Below, one piece after another: positions 14,632-21,132 of a stretch of 35,123 nucleotides of DNA. The translations under genes were made by a program, and so were the position numbers. Within the stretch, counting starts at the first letter, position 1, and every line of letters begins with the position of its first letter. The DNA lies in the IMG/VR virus record IMGVR_UViG_3300009169_000048, positions 1-35,123 of that record. One strand, written 5' to 3'. The stretch is from a virus. A model generated the notes under the pieces. That model ran no database searches, was not told the DNA's origin, and was given only the letters and a program-made list of their open reading frames with translations.

Positions 14632-15431
14632 GCAGATTCTGCGTCTTTATAATTATTTTTTATTTCTAATAAATTCCAAGCGTTTAAAAATTCTCTATAT
14701 CTATGTTTGCTGTTTTTATATGAGGACCATTGAGCGGAAATATATATAATATTGCATTTTGGGTATGCGTATTTAGGAATAATGAAAAATCCTTGATATT
14801 CGTTATGGTAGCAAGCTACAAAATCTGATTTATTTCTTTGGTGTTTTCCTGAAAACCCATATCTGTAATGCCCTATTTTACTACCATCTGTAACCGCTAA
14901 TGAATTAGCAGACTTTATTTCTACATTATATCCATTAACAATTATATCAATACTTTGGCATTGGCTATGCTGTACATTAAGTCCTCTTTTTATACATTCT
15001 TCTAAAAACATTTTTTCTATTTTTGCTCCAATTAGCTGAAGGCCTTTATAGTCTGCTGCTTTTCTTAGTATACATCTTTTTTCTTCAGCGAAATGTTTTG
15101 TAATCTCTTTTTTATTTTCAAGCGCAACTCGATATGGCTCATCATGCACAATATTATATATTTGCCGTGATCTTTCTCTTGAAAATCCATATTTTTCAGC
15201 TATTATTACAAGATCATAATTATATTTGTTTTTGCAGTCGCATAGGTCATCAATTATTTTTCGACCATATTTATTGATAAGATTACTAATAACAGTTTTT
15301 CTTTTTTGAGCATCGGTTTTTCTTTTAGATGTTATTATTTCGCCATCTCTGCGTTTTTTAGTGTAGCATCTAATACATAGGTTATGCTTTAAATTAACAA
15401 TTTTTTCTTTATGACAACAATTGCATTCCAT
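14628..15431 (-). CDS. PD-(D/E)XK-like nuclease with zinc finger and HTH, AT-rich
   Basis: A 267-residue protein. The N-terminus has CNCC and CIRC pairs (residues 3-22), likely a zinc finger. The middle has a helix-turn-helix-like stretch (IIAEKYGFSRERSRQIYNIV, 76-95). The C-terminal half shows a restriction-type core: E144/E145, SIDIIVNGYNVEIKSA with D162, E171 and K173, and KSDFVACYH. This matches the D-x8-ExK pattern of many restriction and homing-type nucleases. The gene is much more AT-rich than its neighbours, suggesting recent transfer. It sits where a repressor would be expected. AAGGAAG precedes the ATG. Confidence 0.65.
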   Translation of the reverse strand: MECNCCHKEKIVNLKHNLCIRCYTKKRRDGEIITSKRKTDAQKRKTVISNLINKYGRKIIDDLCDCKNKYNYDLVIIAEKYGFSRERSRQIYNIVHDEPYRVALENKKEITKHFAEEKRCILRKAADYKGLQLIGAKIEKMFLEECIKRGLNVQHSQCQSIDIIVNGYNVEIKSANSLAVTDGSKIGHYRYGFSGKHQRNKSDFVACYHNEYQGFFIIPKYAYPKCNIIYISAQWSSYKNSKHRYREFLNAWNLLEIKNNYKDAESA

Positions 15432-15452
15432 AAGCTTCCTTCATTTTCCTAT

Positions 15453-15482
15453 ATTATACCCGACGTGCTAAACAAAAGTCAA
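15453..15482 (-). promoter_or_regulatory. Promoter for the nuclease gene
   Basis: On the minus strand, TTGACT (15482-15477) and a perfect TATAAT (15458-15453) are 18 bases apart. It starts a transcript with a leader of about 15 bases containing AAGGAAG before the ATG at 15431. It is divergent from the promoter at 15503. Confidence 0.75.
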
Positions 15483-15523
15483 GCACAATCTTCAGATTAA
15501 GCTTGACATAAATAAAGCTTTTG
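15477..15523. promoter_or_regulatory. Divergent operator region
   Basis: An inverted repeat GTCAAGC (15479-15485) and GCTTGAC (15501-15507) covers both -35 boxes. AAGCTT occurs at 15499-15504 and again at 15515-15520. The small XRE protein encoded at 15539 is the natural candidate to bind here and switch the two promoters; this is inferred. Confidence 0.45.
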
Positions 15524-15532
15524 TGATATTGT
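15503..15532 (+). promoter_or_regulatory. Promoter for the XRE regulator, apparently leaderless
   Basis: TTGACA (15503-15508) and TATTGT (15527-15532) are 18 bases apart. The ATG at 15539 begins six bases after the -10, so the mRNA should start at or beside the first codon, as in lambda cI transcription from PRM. Confidence 0.65.
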
Positions 15533-15538
15533 CAGGCT

Positions 15539-15784
15539 ATGAAAACAATTCACCCACTCAGAAAATGGCTAAGGGACAACGGGCATTCGCACGTTTGGTT
15601 TGCCACAAAAATTGGAATAAGCAAGAGTTATTTTTCGCAACTTTTGCTTGGCAAAAGGTTACCTAACAAGGCGATATGTAAAAAGATTTCTACTTTGACA
15701 GGCCGCAAAATTTTGCCTGACGTTATAAGGGCAGGATCTGAAGCGGAACGTGCGGCAACCGCCAAGCGGTTCCCGGGGGTCTAA
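15539..15784 (+). CDS. XRE/Cro-type DNA-binding regulator
   Basis: An 81-residue protein with a helix-turn-helix spanning about residues 17-55: HVWFATKIGISKSYFSQLLLG is the recognition unit (helix 2 FATKIGIS, helix 3 KSYFSQLL), followed by ISTLTGRKILP. The size is typical of Cro-like proteins; there is no dimerisation or autocleavage domain as in CI. It lies just right of a divergent promoter pair and likely controls the early-gene switch. No ribosome site is seen, consistent with a leaderless transcript. Confidence 0.85.
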   Translation: MKTIHPLRKWLRDNGHSHVWFATKIGISKSYFSQLLLGKRLPNKAICKKISTLTGRKILPDVIRAGSEAERAATAKRFPGV

Positions 15785-15967
15785 GTGTCAACGCGAATCT
15801 ATTTTGTGGCTGCTAAAGCGGATATAGTCAAGGCTATACACGGGAAAATTTTTTACGATAAAGTTGAGGCGGATGAAATGGCATACAGGATTAATGCAGA
15901 CTACCAGGGCCATTATTTTAAAGTCTATTCGGCGCTTGTGGAGGTGGAAGATGGTTTGCAAGGCTAA
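15785..15967 (+). CDS. Small hypothetical protein
   Basis: A 60-residue protein starting at GTG 15785, directly after the regulator's stop; CGGGGG lies just upstream. It is a mixed alpha-beta sequence (RIYFVAAKADIVKAIHG, HYFKVYSALVEVEDG). No family is recognised. It overlaps the next gene by 17 bases. Confidence 0.55.
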   Translation: MSTRIYFVAAKADIVKAIHGKIFYDKVEADEMAYRINADYQGHYFKVYSALVEVEDGLQG

Positions 15968-16247
15968 ACACCTGTATGTGTCCGATTCTTGGGAATGCCC
16001 CCGGTGCGGCTCTTCGGAAGATTTTTACAACGACGGCGGAGACCCAAAGTCGGAGAAGAATTGCGAGGAATTGCACGCCGGAGATTATGTCTACTGCGGG
16101 ATGTGCAATACCAACTGGACAGGGCGGCAAGTATCACACAGGATGCGTGAAAACGATTCCGCAGTTATATGCCCTACGTGCGCTGGGCGAGGATATGTTT
16201 CCCACATGGAGGTTGAAAATGAAAGAGTCGGAAAAAATAAGCGATGA
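15951..16247 (+). CDS. Multi-zinc-finger protein
   Basis: A 98-residue protein; ATG 15951 is supported by GGAGGTGGAAG upstream. It has CPRCGS (residues 16-21), CGMC near 49-52, and CPTCAGRGYV near 74-83, the last a DnaJ-type CxxCxGxG knuckle. It probably binds two zinc ions. Phage proteins of this kind are found near replication genes; no further function can be given. It overlaps the next gene by 29 bases. Confidence 0.6.
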   Translation: MVCKAKHLYVSDSWECPRCGSSEDFYNDGGDPKSEKNCEELHAGDYVYCGMCNTNWTGRQVSHRMRENDSAVICPTCAGRGYVSHMEVENERVGKNKR

Positions 16248-16389
16248 GCAACTAATGGCATTAGTTGATTTTGCCGAGATTGCCCTAAGGGAAGAACCTG
16301 GGCCAGTGAACTGTTGCCGACTGATGGCGCTGCAAGAACTCCAAGAGCGAAGGAGGGCCGACAATGCAAACCGACAAAAAGCGTCTTGA
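16219..16389 (+). CDS. Small helical phage protein
   Basis: A 56-residue protein with GGAGG six bases before ATG 16219. It reads KISDEQLMALVDFAEIAL, then CCRLMALQELQERRRA. It has the same plan as the 16539 protein (KIS...L...ALQEL/LLELKTLR), suggesting the two belong to one family of small helical hairpins. The role is unknown. Confidence 0.6.
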   Translation: MKESEKISDEQLMALVDFAEIALREEPGPVNCCRLMALQELQERRRADNANRQKAS

Positions 16390-16558
16390 TTGGCTTGAGA
16401 AGATGGGAAGCACATCAGAAGGAATATTATTACATAGTCAGGCTGGAACGACTGGGCGCCTTGGGTTGGGGCTAAAGAATACCGGCAGGACATTACGCCA
16501 AGCGATAGATTTTGCTATGGGCTGTGTGGAGGATGGAAATGACCGAGAAGATCAGTAA
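16364..16558 (+). CDS. Small phage protein (DxxRLDWLE type)
   Basis: A 64-residue protein with AGGAGGG before ATG 16364. It begins TDKKRLDWLEKMG and ends with TLRQAIDFAMGC; this RLDWLE...R.AID.A pattern is common in small phage early proteins of unknown function. It overlaps both neighbours by about 20 bases. Confidence 0.65.
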   Translation: MQTDKKRLDWLEKMGSTSEGILLHSQAGTTGRLGLGLKNTGRTLRQAIDFAMGCVEDGNDREDQ

Positions 16559-16718
16559 CGCCCGCATAACCGAGCTTATCGCCTGGTTGGAGTCAACCAA
16601 ATTCGCCACTAAGCGGCTGACCGATCTTGCCGGAGACACGGTAGACTGTCTCTTGGAATTGAAGACGCTGCGGGGAAGGAGTTGCAAAAATGCGGATAGC
16701 AAGAGTATTCCCGCGTAA
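16539..16718 (+). CDS. Small helical phage protein
   Basis: A 59-residue protein; ATG 16539 follows GGAGGATGG. It reads MTEKISNARITELIAWLEST and later DTVDCLLELKTLRG. It resembles the 16219 protein in layout. It overlaps the radical SAM gene by 29 bases, so the two are probably translated together. Confidence 0.6.
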   Translation: MTEKISNARITELIAWLESTKFATKRLTDLAGDTVDCLLELKTLRGRSCKNADSKSIPA

Positions 16719-17529
16719 AACAAAAGCAAGCCCGACAGATGATCTTGCATTTTTTGACGTTCCTGGGCTTTTCCCGCCCGAAGTAGACGAAGTACATGTT
16801 TCTGTTGCGTTTACGTGGGATATAGAACGCGCTGAAAGGCTGGCATACCAATGGGAAATAGTTGCGCCTGTTAAAATTGGTGGACCAGCTTTAGGACAAC
16901 CGAGCAGTGAGTTTACACCTGGAATGTATGTTAAAAGAGGATATGTGATTACTTCTCGCGGTTGCCCTAATAGGTGCTGGTTTTGTTCTGTCTGGAAACG
17001 AGAACATGAGCTTATAGAATTACAGATACATGATGGACATAATTTACTTGATGATAATATCCTTGCTTGTTCTAATGAACATATCCGAAAAGTCTTTTCT
17101 ATGCTTGAAAAACAACATGGCGTAGAATTTACCGGTGGGCTGGAGGCTAAAATTCTTAAACATTGGCATGTTGAGTTGTTGCAAAAAATTAAGCCAAAGC
17201 AAATGTTCTTTGCTTACGATACTGAAGATGATTATGAGCCGCTTGCGGACGCTTCAACCATGCTGCGATCCGCAGGATTTACACGTCATCAAATGAGGTG
17301 CTATGTGTTGATCGGCTACCCTCACGATACAATCCAAGCGGCAGAAAAAAGACTATACGCCACAGTAAGGCTTGGGTTTTTCCCTATGGCTATGCTATGG
17401 CGTGATTCCGTGACAGGTGAAGCAAATTATACCTGGAAAGTTTTCCAAAAGTCATGGGCGCGACCGGCGTCTATAGCGGCAATGGTCAAGACGCTGCGGG
17501 GCCGCGAGGAAAAGGAGTTTATCGCATGA
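16690..17529 (+). CDS. Radical SAM enzyme
   Basis: A 279-residue protein with the radical SAM cluster motif SRGCPNRCWFCSVW: C92, C96 and C99 in CX3CX2C form hold a 4Fe-4S cluster that cleaves S-adenosylmethionine. GGLEAK at about 148-153 and CYVLIGYPHDT at about 213-223 fit the later strands of the TIM-type barrel. The short N-terminal part resembles the divergent leading domain of B12-binding radical SAM proteins but is too short to bind B12. A Mom-like gene lies just downstream with one small gene between, so a role in DNA base modification is proposed. GAAGGAG precedes the ATG. Confidence 0.85.
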   Translation: MRIARVFPRKTKASPTDDLAFFDVPGLFPPEVDEVHVSVAFTWDIERAERLAYQWEIVAPVKIGGPALGQPSSEFTPGMYVKRGYVITSRGCPNRCWFCSVWKREHELIELQIHDGHNLLDDNILACSNEHIRKVFSMLEKQHGVEFTGGLEAKILKHWHVELLQKIKPKQMFFAYDTEDDYEPLADASTMLRSAGFTRHQMRCYVLIGYPHDTIQAAEKRLYATVRLGFFPMAMLWRDSVTGEANYTWKVFQKSWARPASIAAMVKTLRGREEKEFIA

Positions 17530-17759
17530 AAGAATGCCTGAGATGCAGATACGCAAGATGGAAAATGACATCGAATGGTAGGATGCACCCTTCTGGGGAT
17601 GGTAGATGCGGATACAGTTATGTTGTCCCGACTCTGCCAGGGGCTTTTTATTGGATAAGCGGTGTTCCATCGCCATGCGGCGGGTTCATCAATAGGCGCG
17701 AAAAATTAAAAGAAGATTGTGTTTATTTCAAGCAACCTATTAGTGACGAAAATCCTTGA
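17526..17759 (+). CDS. Cys-rich small protein between radical SAM and mom-like genes
   Basis: A 77-residue protein starting at ATG 17526, overlapping the radical SAM stop (ATGA). CLRCRYARW opens it; GRCGYS, PSPCGGF and EDCVYF give five cysteines in all. It could be an iron-sulfur or zinc accessory to the radical SAM enzyme, but this rests on position only. Its last codons lie in the left copy of a 17-bp repeat. Confidence 0.6.
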   Translation: MKECLRCRYARWKMTSNGRMHPSGDGRCGYSYVVPTLPGAFYWISGVPSPCGGFINRREKLKEDCVYFKQPISDENP

Positions 17760-17764
17760 CACTT
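17748..17764 (+). repeat. Left direct repeat flanking the mom-like gene
   Basis: GAAAATCCTTGACACTT, identical to 18325-18341. Including flanking bases the match is 19 of 20 (GACGAAAA versus GATGAAAA). It covers the stop codon of the upstream gene. The pair brackets the mom-like gene exactly. Confidence 0.8.
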
Positions 17765-17780
17765 AGCGGAGGATTTAACA

Positions 17781-18326
17781 ATGAACGGTGATAGCATAAG
17801 GGTAGTGCAGCCACTTTTCCCGGTGGAAGGTGAAGGTGAGATACCAACATCGCCGCTCCATTTAAATTTTAATGTTTGCTCTTTAAGTAAGGCCAAAGAA
17901 TTAAACAAACTATGGCACAGTAGGCTTCCTAAATACCGTCAAACAATATCAAAAATATGTTACTATGCAGAATATAAAAATCGTTTTTTTGCTGTCGCCA
18001 TATGGTCAAATCCAAGTTCAGCTATGGTTGACCAATCATGGTTAGAGTTAAAAAGAATGGCGATTAGTGATGATAGCCCAAAATATACAGCGTCAAGGAT
18101 GCTTTCTTGGATGGTTAAGGACATTAAAAAAAAATACAAGGACGTAAAAAAACTAATATCATATCAAGATCCTAAAGTGCATAGCGGAACAATATATAAA
18201 GCTTCTGGATGGGTTTCAACTGGTGAACGAAAAAGCGGTGGGTTTTCAAATACAAAAGTAAGATTTCGTGAAAAAGACCAAGCGCCAGGGCCTAAAATAA
18301 GATGGGAAAAAAATATAAAACGATGA
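17781..18326 (+). CDS. mom: Mom-like GNAT-fold DNA-modification protein
   Basis: A 181-residue protein resembling the Mom family of phage Mu and relatives. The core reads FAVAIWSNPSSAMVDQSWLE (68-87), LKRMAISDDSPKYTASRML (88-106), then ISYQDPKVHSGTIYKASGW (125-143). This corresponds to GNAT strands with the typical RMAI, S+ML and YQD...H.GTIYKA(S/T)GW signature. Mu Mom converts adenine to an N6-carbamoylmethyl form that blocks many restriction enzymes. The gene is AT-rich and bounded by direct repeats. GGAGG lies ten bases before the ATG. Assignment is by eye but the motif set is strong. Confidence 0.8.
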   Translation: MNGDSIRVVQPLFPVEGEGEIPTSPLHLNFNVCSLSKAKELNKLWHSRLPKYRQTISKICYYAEYKNRFFAVAIWSNPSSAMVDQSWLELKRMAISDDSPKYTASRMLSWMVKDIKKKYKDVKKLISYQDPKVHSGTIYKASGWVSTGERKSGGFSNTKVRFREKDQAPGPKIRWEKNIKR

Positions 18327-18341
18327 AAATCCTTGACACTT
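18325..18341 (+). repeat. Right direct repeat flanking the mom-like gene
   Basis: Second perfect copy of GAAAATCCTTGACACTT. It overlaps the mom-like stop codon and supplies the TTGACA of the promoter that follows. Confidence 0.8.
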
Positions 18342-18361
18342 CCGGCGCTTTTCGATATGGT
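18333..18361 (+). promoter_or_regulatory. Promoter ahead of the primase-helicase gene
   Basis: TTGACA (18333-18338) and TATGGT (18356-18361) are 17 bases apart. The transcript would run about 130 bases through the terminator-like hairpin before the primase-helicase start. Confidence 0.55.
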
Positions 18362-18408
18362 TGTTATGCACACTGAGAATTAACGGGGCTTTTTTATGTT
18401 GACAATTT

Positions 18409-18483
18409 TCCCGCTCGTCATGGTTCCGAAGAAGCTCCGTTGGGGTTCTCGGTGTGCAAGCCATGGCGGGCGGGATTTTTTTT
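18409..18483 (+). terminator. Intrinsic terminator or attenuator before the primase-helicase gene
   Basis: A 15-bp stem, TCCCGCTCGTCATGG (18409-18423) with CCATGGCGGGCGGGA (18461-18475), has only two G-U pairs and is followed by eight T. The loop of 37 bases can fold further. Because it sits between a promoter and the gene that promoter serves, it may act as an attenuator or as a target for antitermination rather than a plain end of transcription. Confidence 0.75.
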
Positions 18484-18500
18484 GTATTTAAAGGCGTAAT

Positions 18501-20231
18501 ATGCCGAAAACAATGCTTGAATATGCACTACGATACCGAAAGCGTGGGTTCTCGGTTATCCCATGCAAACGGGATAAGACCCCACACATAAAATGGGCAC
18601 CATACCAAGTTCAGAAGCCTACAGAGGATGAAATACGGCAATGGTGGGGCAAATGGCCTGATGCTAATATCGGAATCCCTTGCGGTCCTGTGTCCGGTAT
18701 AGACGTGCTTGACGTTGACACCGAAGAAGCCTACGAGCAGCTTTCCGAAAATTATTTGCCAGATTCTTTAGAGACTCCTACCGTAAAAACTCCCAAGGGA
18801 CGTCACTTGTATTTCCAGCATCGGCCTGGACTATCGAATGAGGTTAGGGTGGTTCCTGGGACCGACCTTCGTACTCATGGCGGGTATGTTATAGCGCCTC
18901 CAAGCAGCAACGGTGATGGCACAACGTATTACTGGCTTAGCGGCCTTAATCCAAAAATCATCGAATTTGCGGCATGGCCTGAAGAACTCTTTGCAGTTCT
19001 TTTGCAAGGTAGTAGTAACAATACCTTAAGTAATAATAATAGGGGGGGTTATAGGGGGGGATATGTAGAGGCTGGCGAAAGGGCTTGTCTACAAGTGTCT
19101 ACACTGTCTACAAGTGTCTACAAGATGTTTCAACAGGGGACACGCGATAATGACCTTTTCCATGTTGCCAACTGTTTACTTAAAGGCGGTTGTAAAAAGG
19201 ATGAAGTATCACAAGTTTTAGGAATACTTGCTAAAAATTGCAACCCTCCGTTTGATGAAAAAGAATGCGAATTAAAAATCCAGTCTGCTTTATCAAGAAA
19301 AACCTCCAGAATTAGAAATTTATCAGATGAAGTAAGAGACTTTGTTCTGTCTACAAACGGCAACTTTTTGTCTACAGATGTCTACAAGTGTCTACAACTG
19401 TCTACAAGGGACGAGCACAAGAACCTTTCTGTAATTTTAGCGCGTATCGCAAAAGACGGTATTATTGAAAAAGCCGGTAGTCGAAACGGTGAATGGCGGT
19501 TGATAGACCAGGACTGCAAGCCTATGGACTGGATGAATGCCACATGCGAATATAAAGACTTGTGGCTTCCGCTCGGGTTGGGTGAGGTTTGCGGGGTTCA
19601 GCCTGGTAATATTTTGCTTTTTGCCGGTGCCAAGGACAGCGGAAAGACTGCCTTTCTTATGAATATCGCGAAGGAGAACCGTCACAAGTACAAGATTCAT
19701 TATTTCAATTCGGAAATGGGTGCGGCCGAGTTCAAGATGAGGGCTTCGAAGTTTAAGGATATTCCGATCAGCCAATGGGGAGGTGTTTCGGTATATGAGA
19801 GGTCTGACAACTTTGCCGATGTCATTAAATCAGGAGAAGGAAATTTAAATATAATCGACTTTTTAGAAGTAGTTGACGAGTTCTGGAAAGTGGCGGCGAC
19901 TATTCAGAAGATCCACAAAAAGCTTGACGGTGCGCTTTGTGTGATTGCGCTTCAAAAAAATACCGGAGTTGATCTTGGCCGTGGTGGAGCTTTCAGCTTA
20001 GAGAAGGCGCGGCTTTACGTGGCTCTTGATTATGGAGCTGCTAAGATAGTTTCATGCAAAAACTTCAAAGAAAACACAATCATAGAAGGCAATCCGAGAG
20101 GATATACATGCCGGTACAAGCTTGTTAATGGGTGCGATATTCGACGTGATCAATACGGGTGGACAAGCCCGGTAGAAAAGAAAGATAAGAAAAATGAAAC
20201 TCAAATGCTCCAAGTGCTTGAAAGAAGTTGA
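18501..20231 (+). CDS. Primase-helicase (prim-pol N-terminus, RecA-like C-terminus)
   Basis: A 576-residue replication protein. Residues 1-170 form an archaeo-eukaryotic-type prim-pol domain: VIPCKRDKTPHIKW, GIPCGPVSGIDVLDVD with metal-binding D71 and D73, KGRHLYF with H102, and GGYVIAPPS. A PriCT-type helical segment follows (FHVANCLLKGG, 220-265), then a winged-helix-like part (275-335). The C-terminus is a RecA-type ATPase with Walker A GAKDSGKT (376-383) and IIDFLEV as a likely Walker B. It should prime and unwind phage DNA. Residues 170-215 and 283-303 are low-complexity because the DNA holds iterons there. Confidence 0.88.
   Translation: MPKTMLEYALRYRKRGFSVIPCKRDKTPHIKWAPYQVQKPTEDEIRQWWGKWPDANIGIPCGPVSGIDVLDVDTEEAYEQLSENYLPDSLETPTVKTPKGRHLYFQHRPGLSNEVRVVPGTDLRTHGGYVIAPPSSNGDGTTYYWLSGLNPKIIEFAAWPEELFAVLLQGSSNNTLSNNNRGGYRGGYVEAGERACLQVSTLSTSVYKMFQQGTRDNDLFHVANCLLKGGCKKDEVSQVLGILAKNCNPPFDEKECELKIQSALSRKTSRIRNLSDEVRDFVLSTNGNFLSTDVYKCLQLSTRDEHKNLSVILARIAKDGIIEKAGSRNGEWRLIDQDCKPMDWMNATCEYKDLWLPLGLGEVCGVQPGNILLFAGAKDSGKTAFLMNIAKENRHKYKIHYFNSEMGAAEFKMRASKFKDIPISQWGGVSVYERSDNFADVIKSGEGNLNIIDFLEVVDEFWKVAATIQKIHKKLDGALCVIALQKNTGVDLGRGGAFSLEKARLYVALDYGAAKIVSCKNFKENTIIEGNPRGYTCRYKLVNGCDIRRDQYGWTSPVEKKDKKNETQMLQVLERS
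19016..19060 (+). other. AT-rich tract and twin G7 runs beside the iterons
   Basis: An AT-rich stretch (AACAATACCTTAAGTAATAA) is followed by two runs of seven G (19042-19048 and 19054-19060) separated by TTATA. They encode RGGYRGGY. The AT-rich part could be the unwinding element of the proposed origin. G7 runs also invite slippage. Confidence 0.45.
19086..19122 (+). repeat. Iteron cluster 1 (4 x TGTCTACA)
   Basis: Four exact copies of TGTCTACA start at 19086, 19096, 19105 and 19115, i.e. every 9-10 bases, one turn of the helix. They lie inside the primase-helicase gene, as the lambda origin lies inside O. A replication initiator probably binds them; this is inferred. Confidence 0.8.
19348..19406 (+). 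repeat. Iteron cluster 2 (5 x TGTCTACA)
   Basis: Five exact copies of TGTCTACA start at 19348, 19369, 19379, 19389 and 19399. The last four are spaced exactly ten bases apart. Together with cluster 1 there are nine copies within 321 bases, the strongest origin signal in the window. Confidence 0.8.
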
Positions 20232-20661
20232 TTTAGTTCTATCAGTTTCGGGACCGCACATCAAGGCATCGTGCTTTGAATGCGGGGCATACATAAAATT
20301 CATATCAGAACAAGAACTTACAGGAGAAAACAAAATGGCTGGCGAATTTGAAATTGTGGTCCCGGTTGATGGTAGCGAGTACGGAGATTGCGTGATGATG
20401 CAGAAGTATGGCGATAAATATCAGCTTCTTGCAGGGCAGTTGTCTAAAAAGCCGAATGGAAGCCCCTGGATGCGCTGGGTGTTTCCGCAGGACAAGGACA
20501 AACAGCCACGCGAAAAGGCAATCCCGCTTCAGATCAATCTTGGCAATCTGATTGCGGCCAGGTCAATCTTGGCGCAACTGTTGGCGTCACTGCCGGCGGC
20601 TCCAAGTAGCCAGGTGCCGAAGCAGGCTAAGATTAGCGAAGATCAAGAACCGCCGTTTTGA
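20194..20661 (+). CDS. Zinc-ribbon protein with SSB-like acidic tail
   Basis: A 155-residue protein starting at ATG 20194, overlapping the primase-helicase end by 38 bases. Residues 5-30 form a zinc ribbon (CSKC, CFEC). A beta-rich domain follows (GEFEIVVPVDGSEYGD, YQLLAGQLS, WMRWVFPQDK), then a flexible linker and the tail SEDQEPPF. Bacterial and phage SSB proteins end in a similar acidic -PF motif that recruits replication partners, so this may be the phage's single-strand-binding or replisome-docking protein. A second in-frame start at 20335, with AGGAGA, could give a shorter form without the ribbon. Confidence 0.6.
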   Translation: MKLKCSKCLKEVDLVLSVSGPHIKASCFECGAYIKFISEQELTGENKMAGEFEIVVPVDGSEYGDCVMMQKYGDKYQLLAGQLSKKPNGSPWMRWVFPQDKDKQPREKAIPLQINLGNLIAARSILAQLLASLPAAPSSQVPKQAKISEDQEPPF

Positions 20662-20672
20662 TGGAGCTACGA

Positions 20673-21068
20673 ATGAAAAAGCTACCAGTCCCTACCGAGT
20701 ACCAAGAACAGCGGGCCGTGATAGCCTGGGCGCGAAATATGGCAGAAATGCTTCAGGATGGATGCCTCGCCATGCTCCACGGAGACGCTACGGGCGTGCG
20801 GGTGCCTATTGGCTGCGCTGTGAAGATGCAAGCGGCAGGCGCTTATCGTGGGTTCCCGGACCTATTTTTGCCGGTTGCGCTGGAATCTGCGCCGGGGCAG
20901 TACTATTGCTGCGGGCTGTTTATTGAGCTGAAACGGCGCAAGGGTGGCGTGGTGAGTAACGAACAGCGAGCGGTACACGATTTTTTGAGGCGGCAGGGAT
21001 ACGCGGTCGAGGTTTGCCGTGGAAGTGACGAGGCGATAGACGTAATCAAGGTTTATTTGGGGCTGTAG
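20673..21068 (+). CDS. VRR-NUC domain nuclease
   Basis: A 131-residue protein; ATG 20673 is favoured by GGAG six bases upstream, with 20661 as the alternative. Motifs fit the VRR-NUC branch of PD-(D/E)XK nucleases: EYQEQRAVIAWAR near the start, LHGDATGVRVP, AYRGFPDLFLP with the catalytic Asp, LFIELKRRKGGVVSNEQRAV with E-x-K, and a closing GYAVEVCRGSDEAIDVI. Stand-alone phage members are thought to cut branched DNA and sit next to replication genes as here. Confidence 0.9.
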   Translation: MKKLPVPTEYQEQRAVIAWARNMAEMLQDGCLAMLHGDATGVRVPIGCAVKMQAAGAYRGFPDLFLPVALESAPGQYYCCGLFIELKRRKGGVVSNEQRAVHDFLRRQGYAVEVCRGSDEAIDVIKVYLGL

Positions 21069-21132
21069 CGAACGGAGAGGCGATTTAAGCCTCATAAAAC
21101 CGAAAACCCATAGGTAAGTGAGGGCCGAGACA

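Noticed and set aside
18396-18491. 31-codon frame through the attenuator hairpin
   Set aside because: No ribosome site and composition set by the hairpin; kept only as a possible leader peptide in the finding on this region.
19086-19406. CRISPR array
   Set aside because: Units are 8 bases with 1-2 base gaps, and lie in a coding gene; they fit iterons, not repeat-spacer units.
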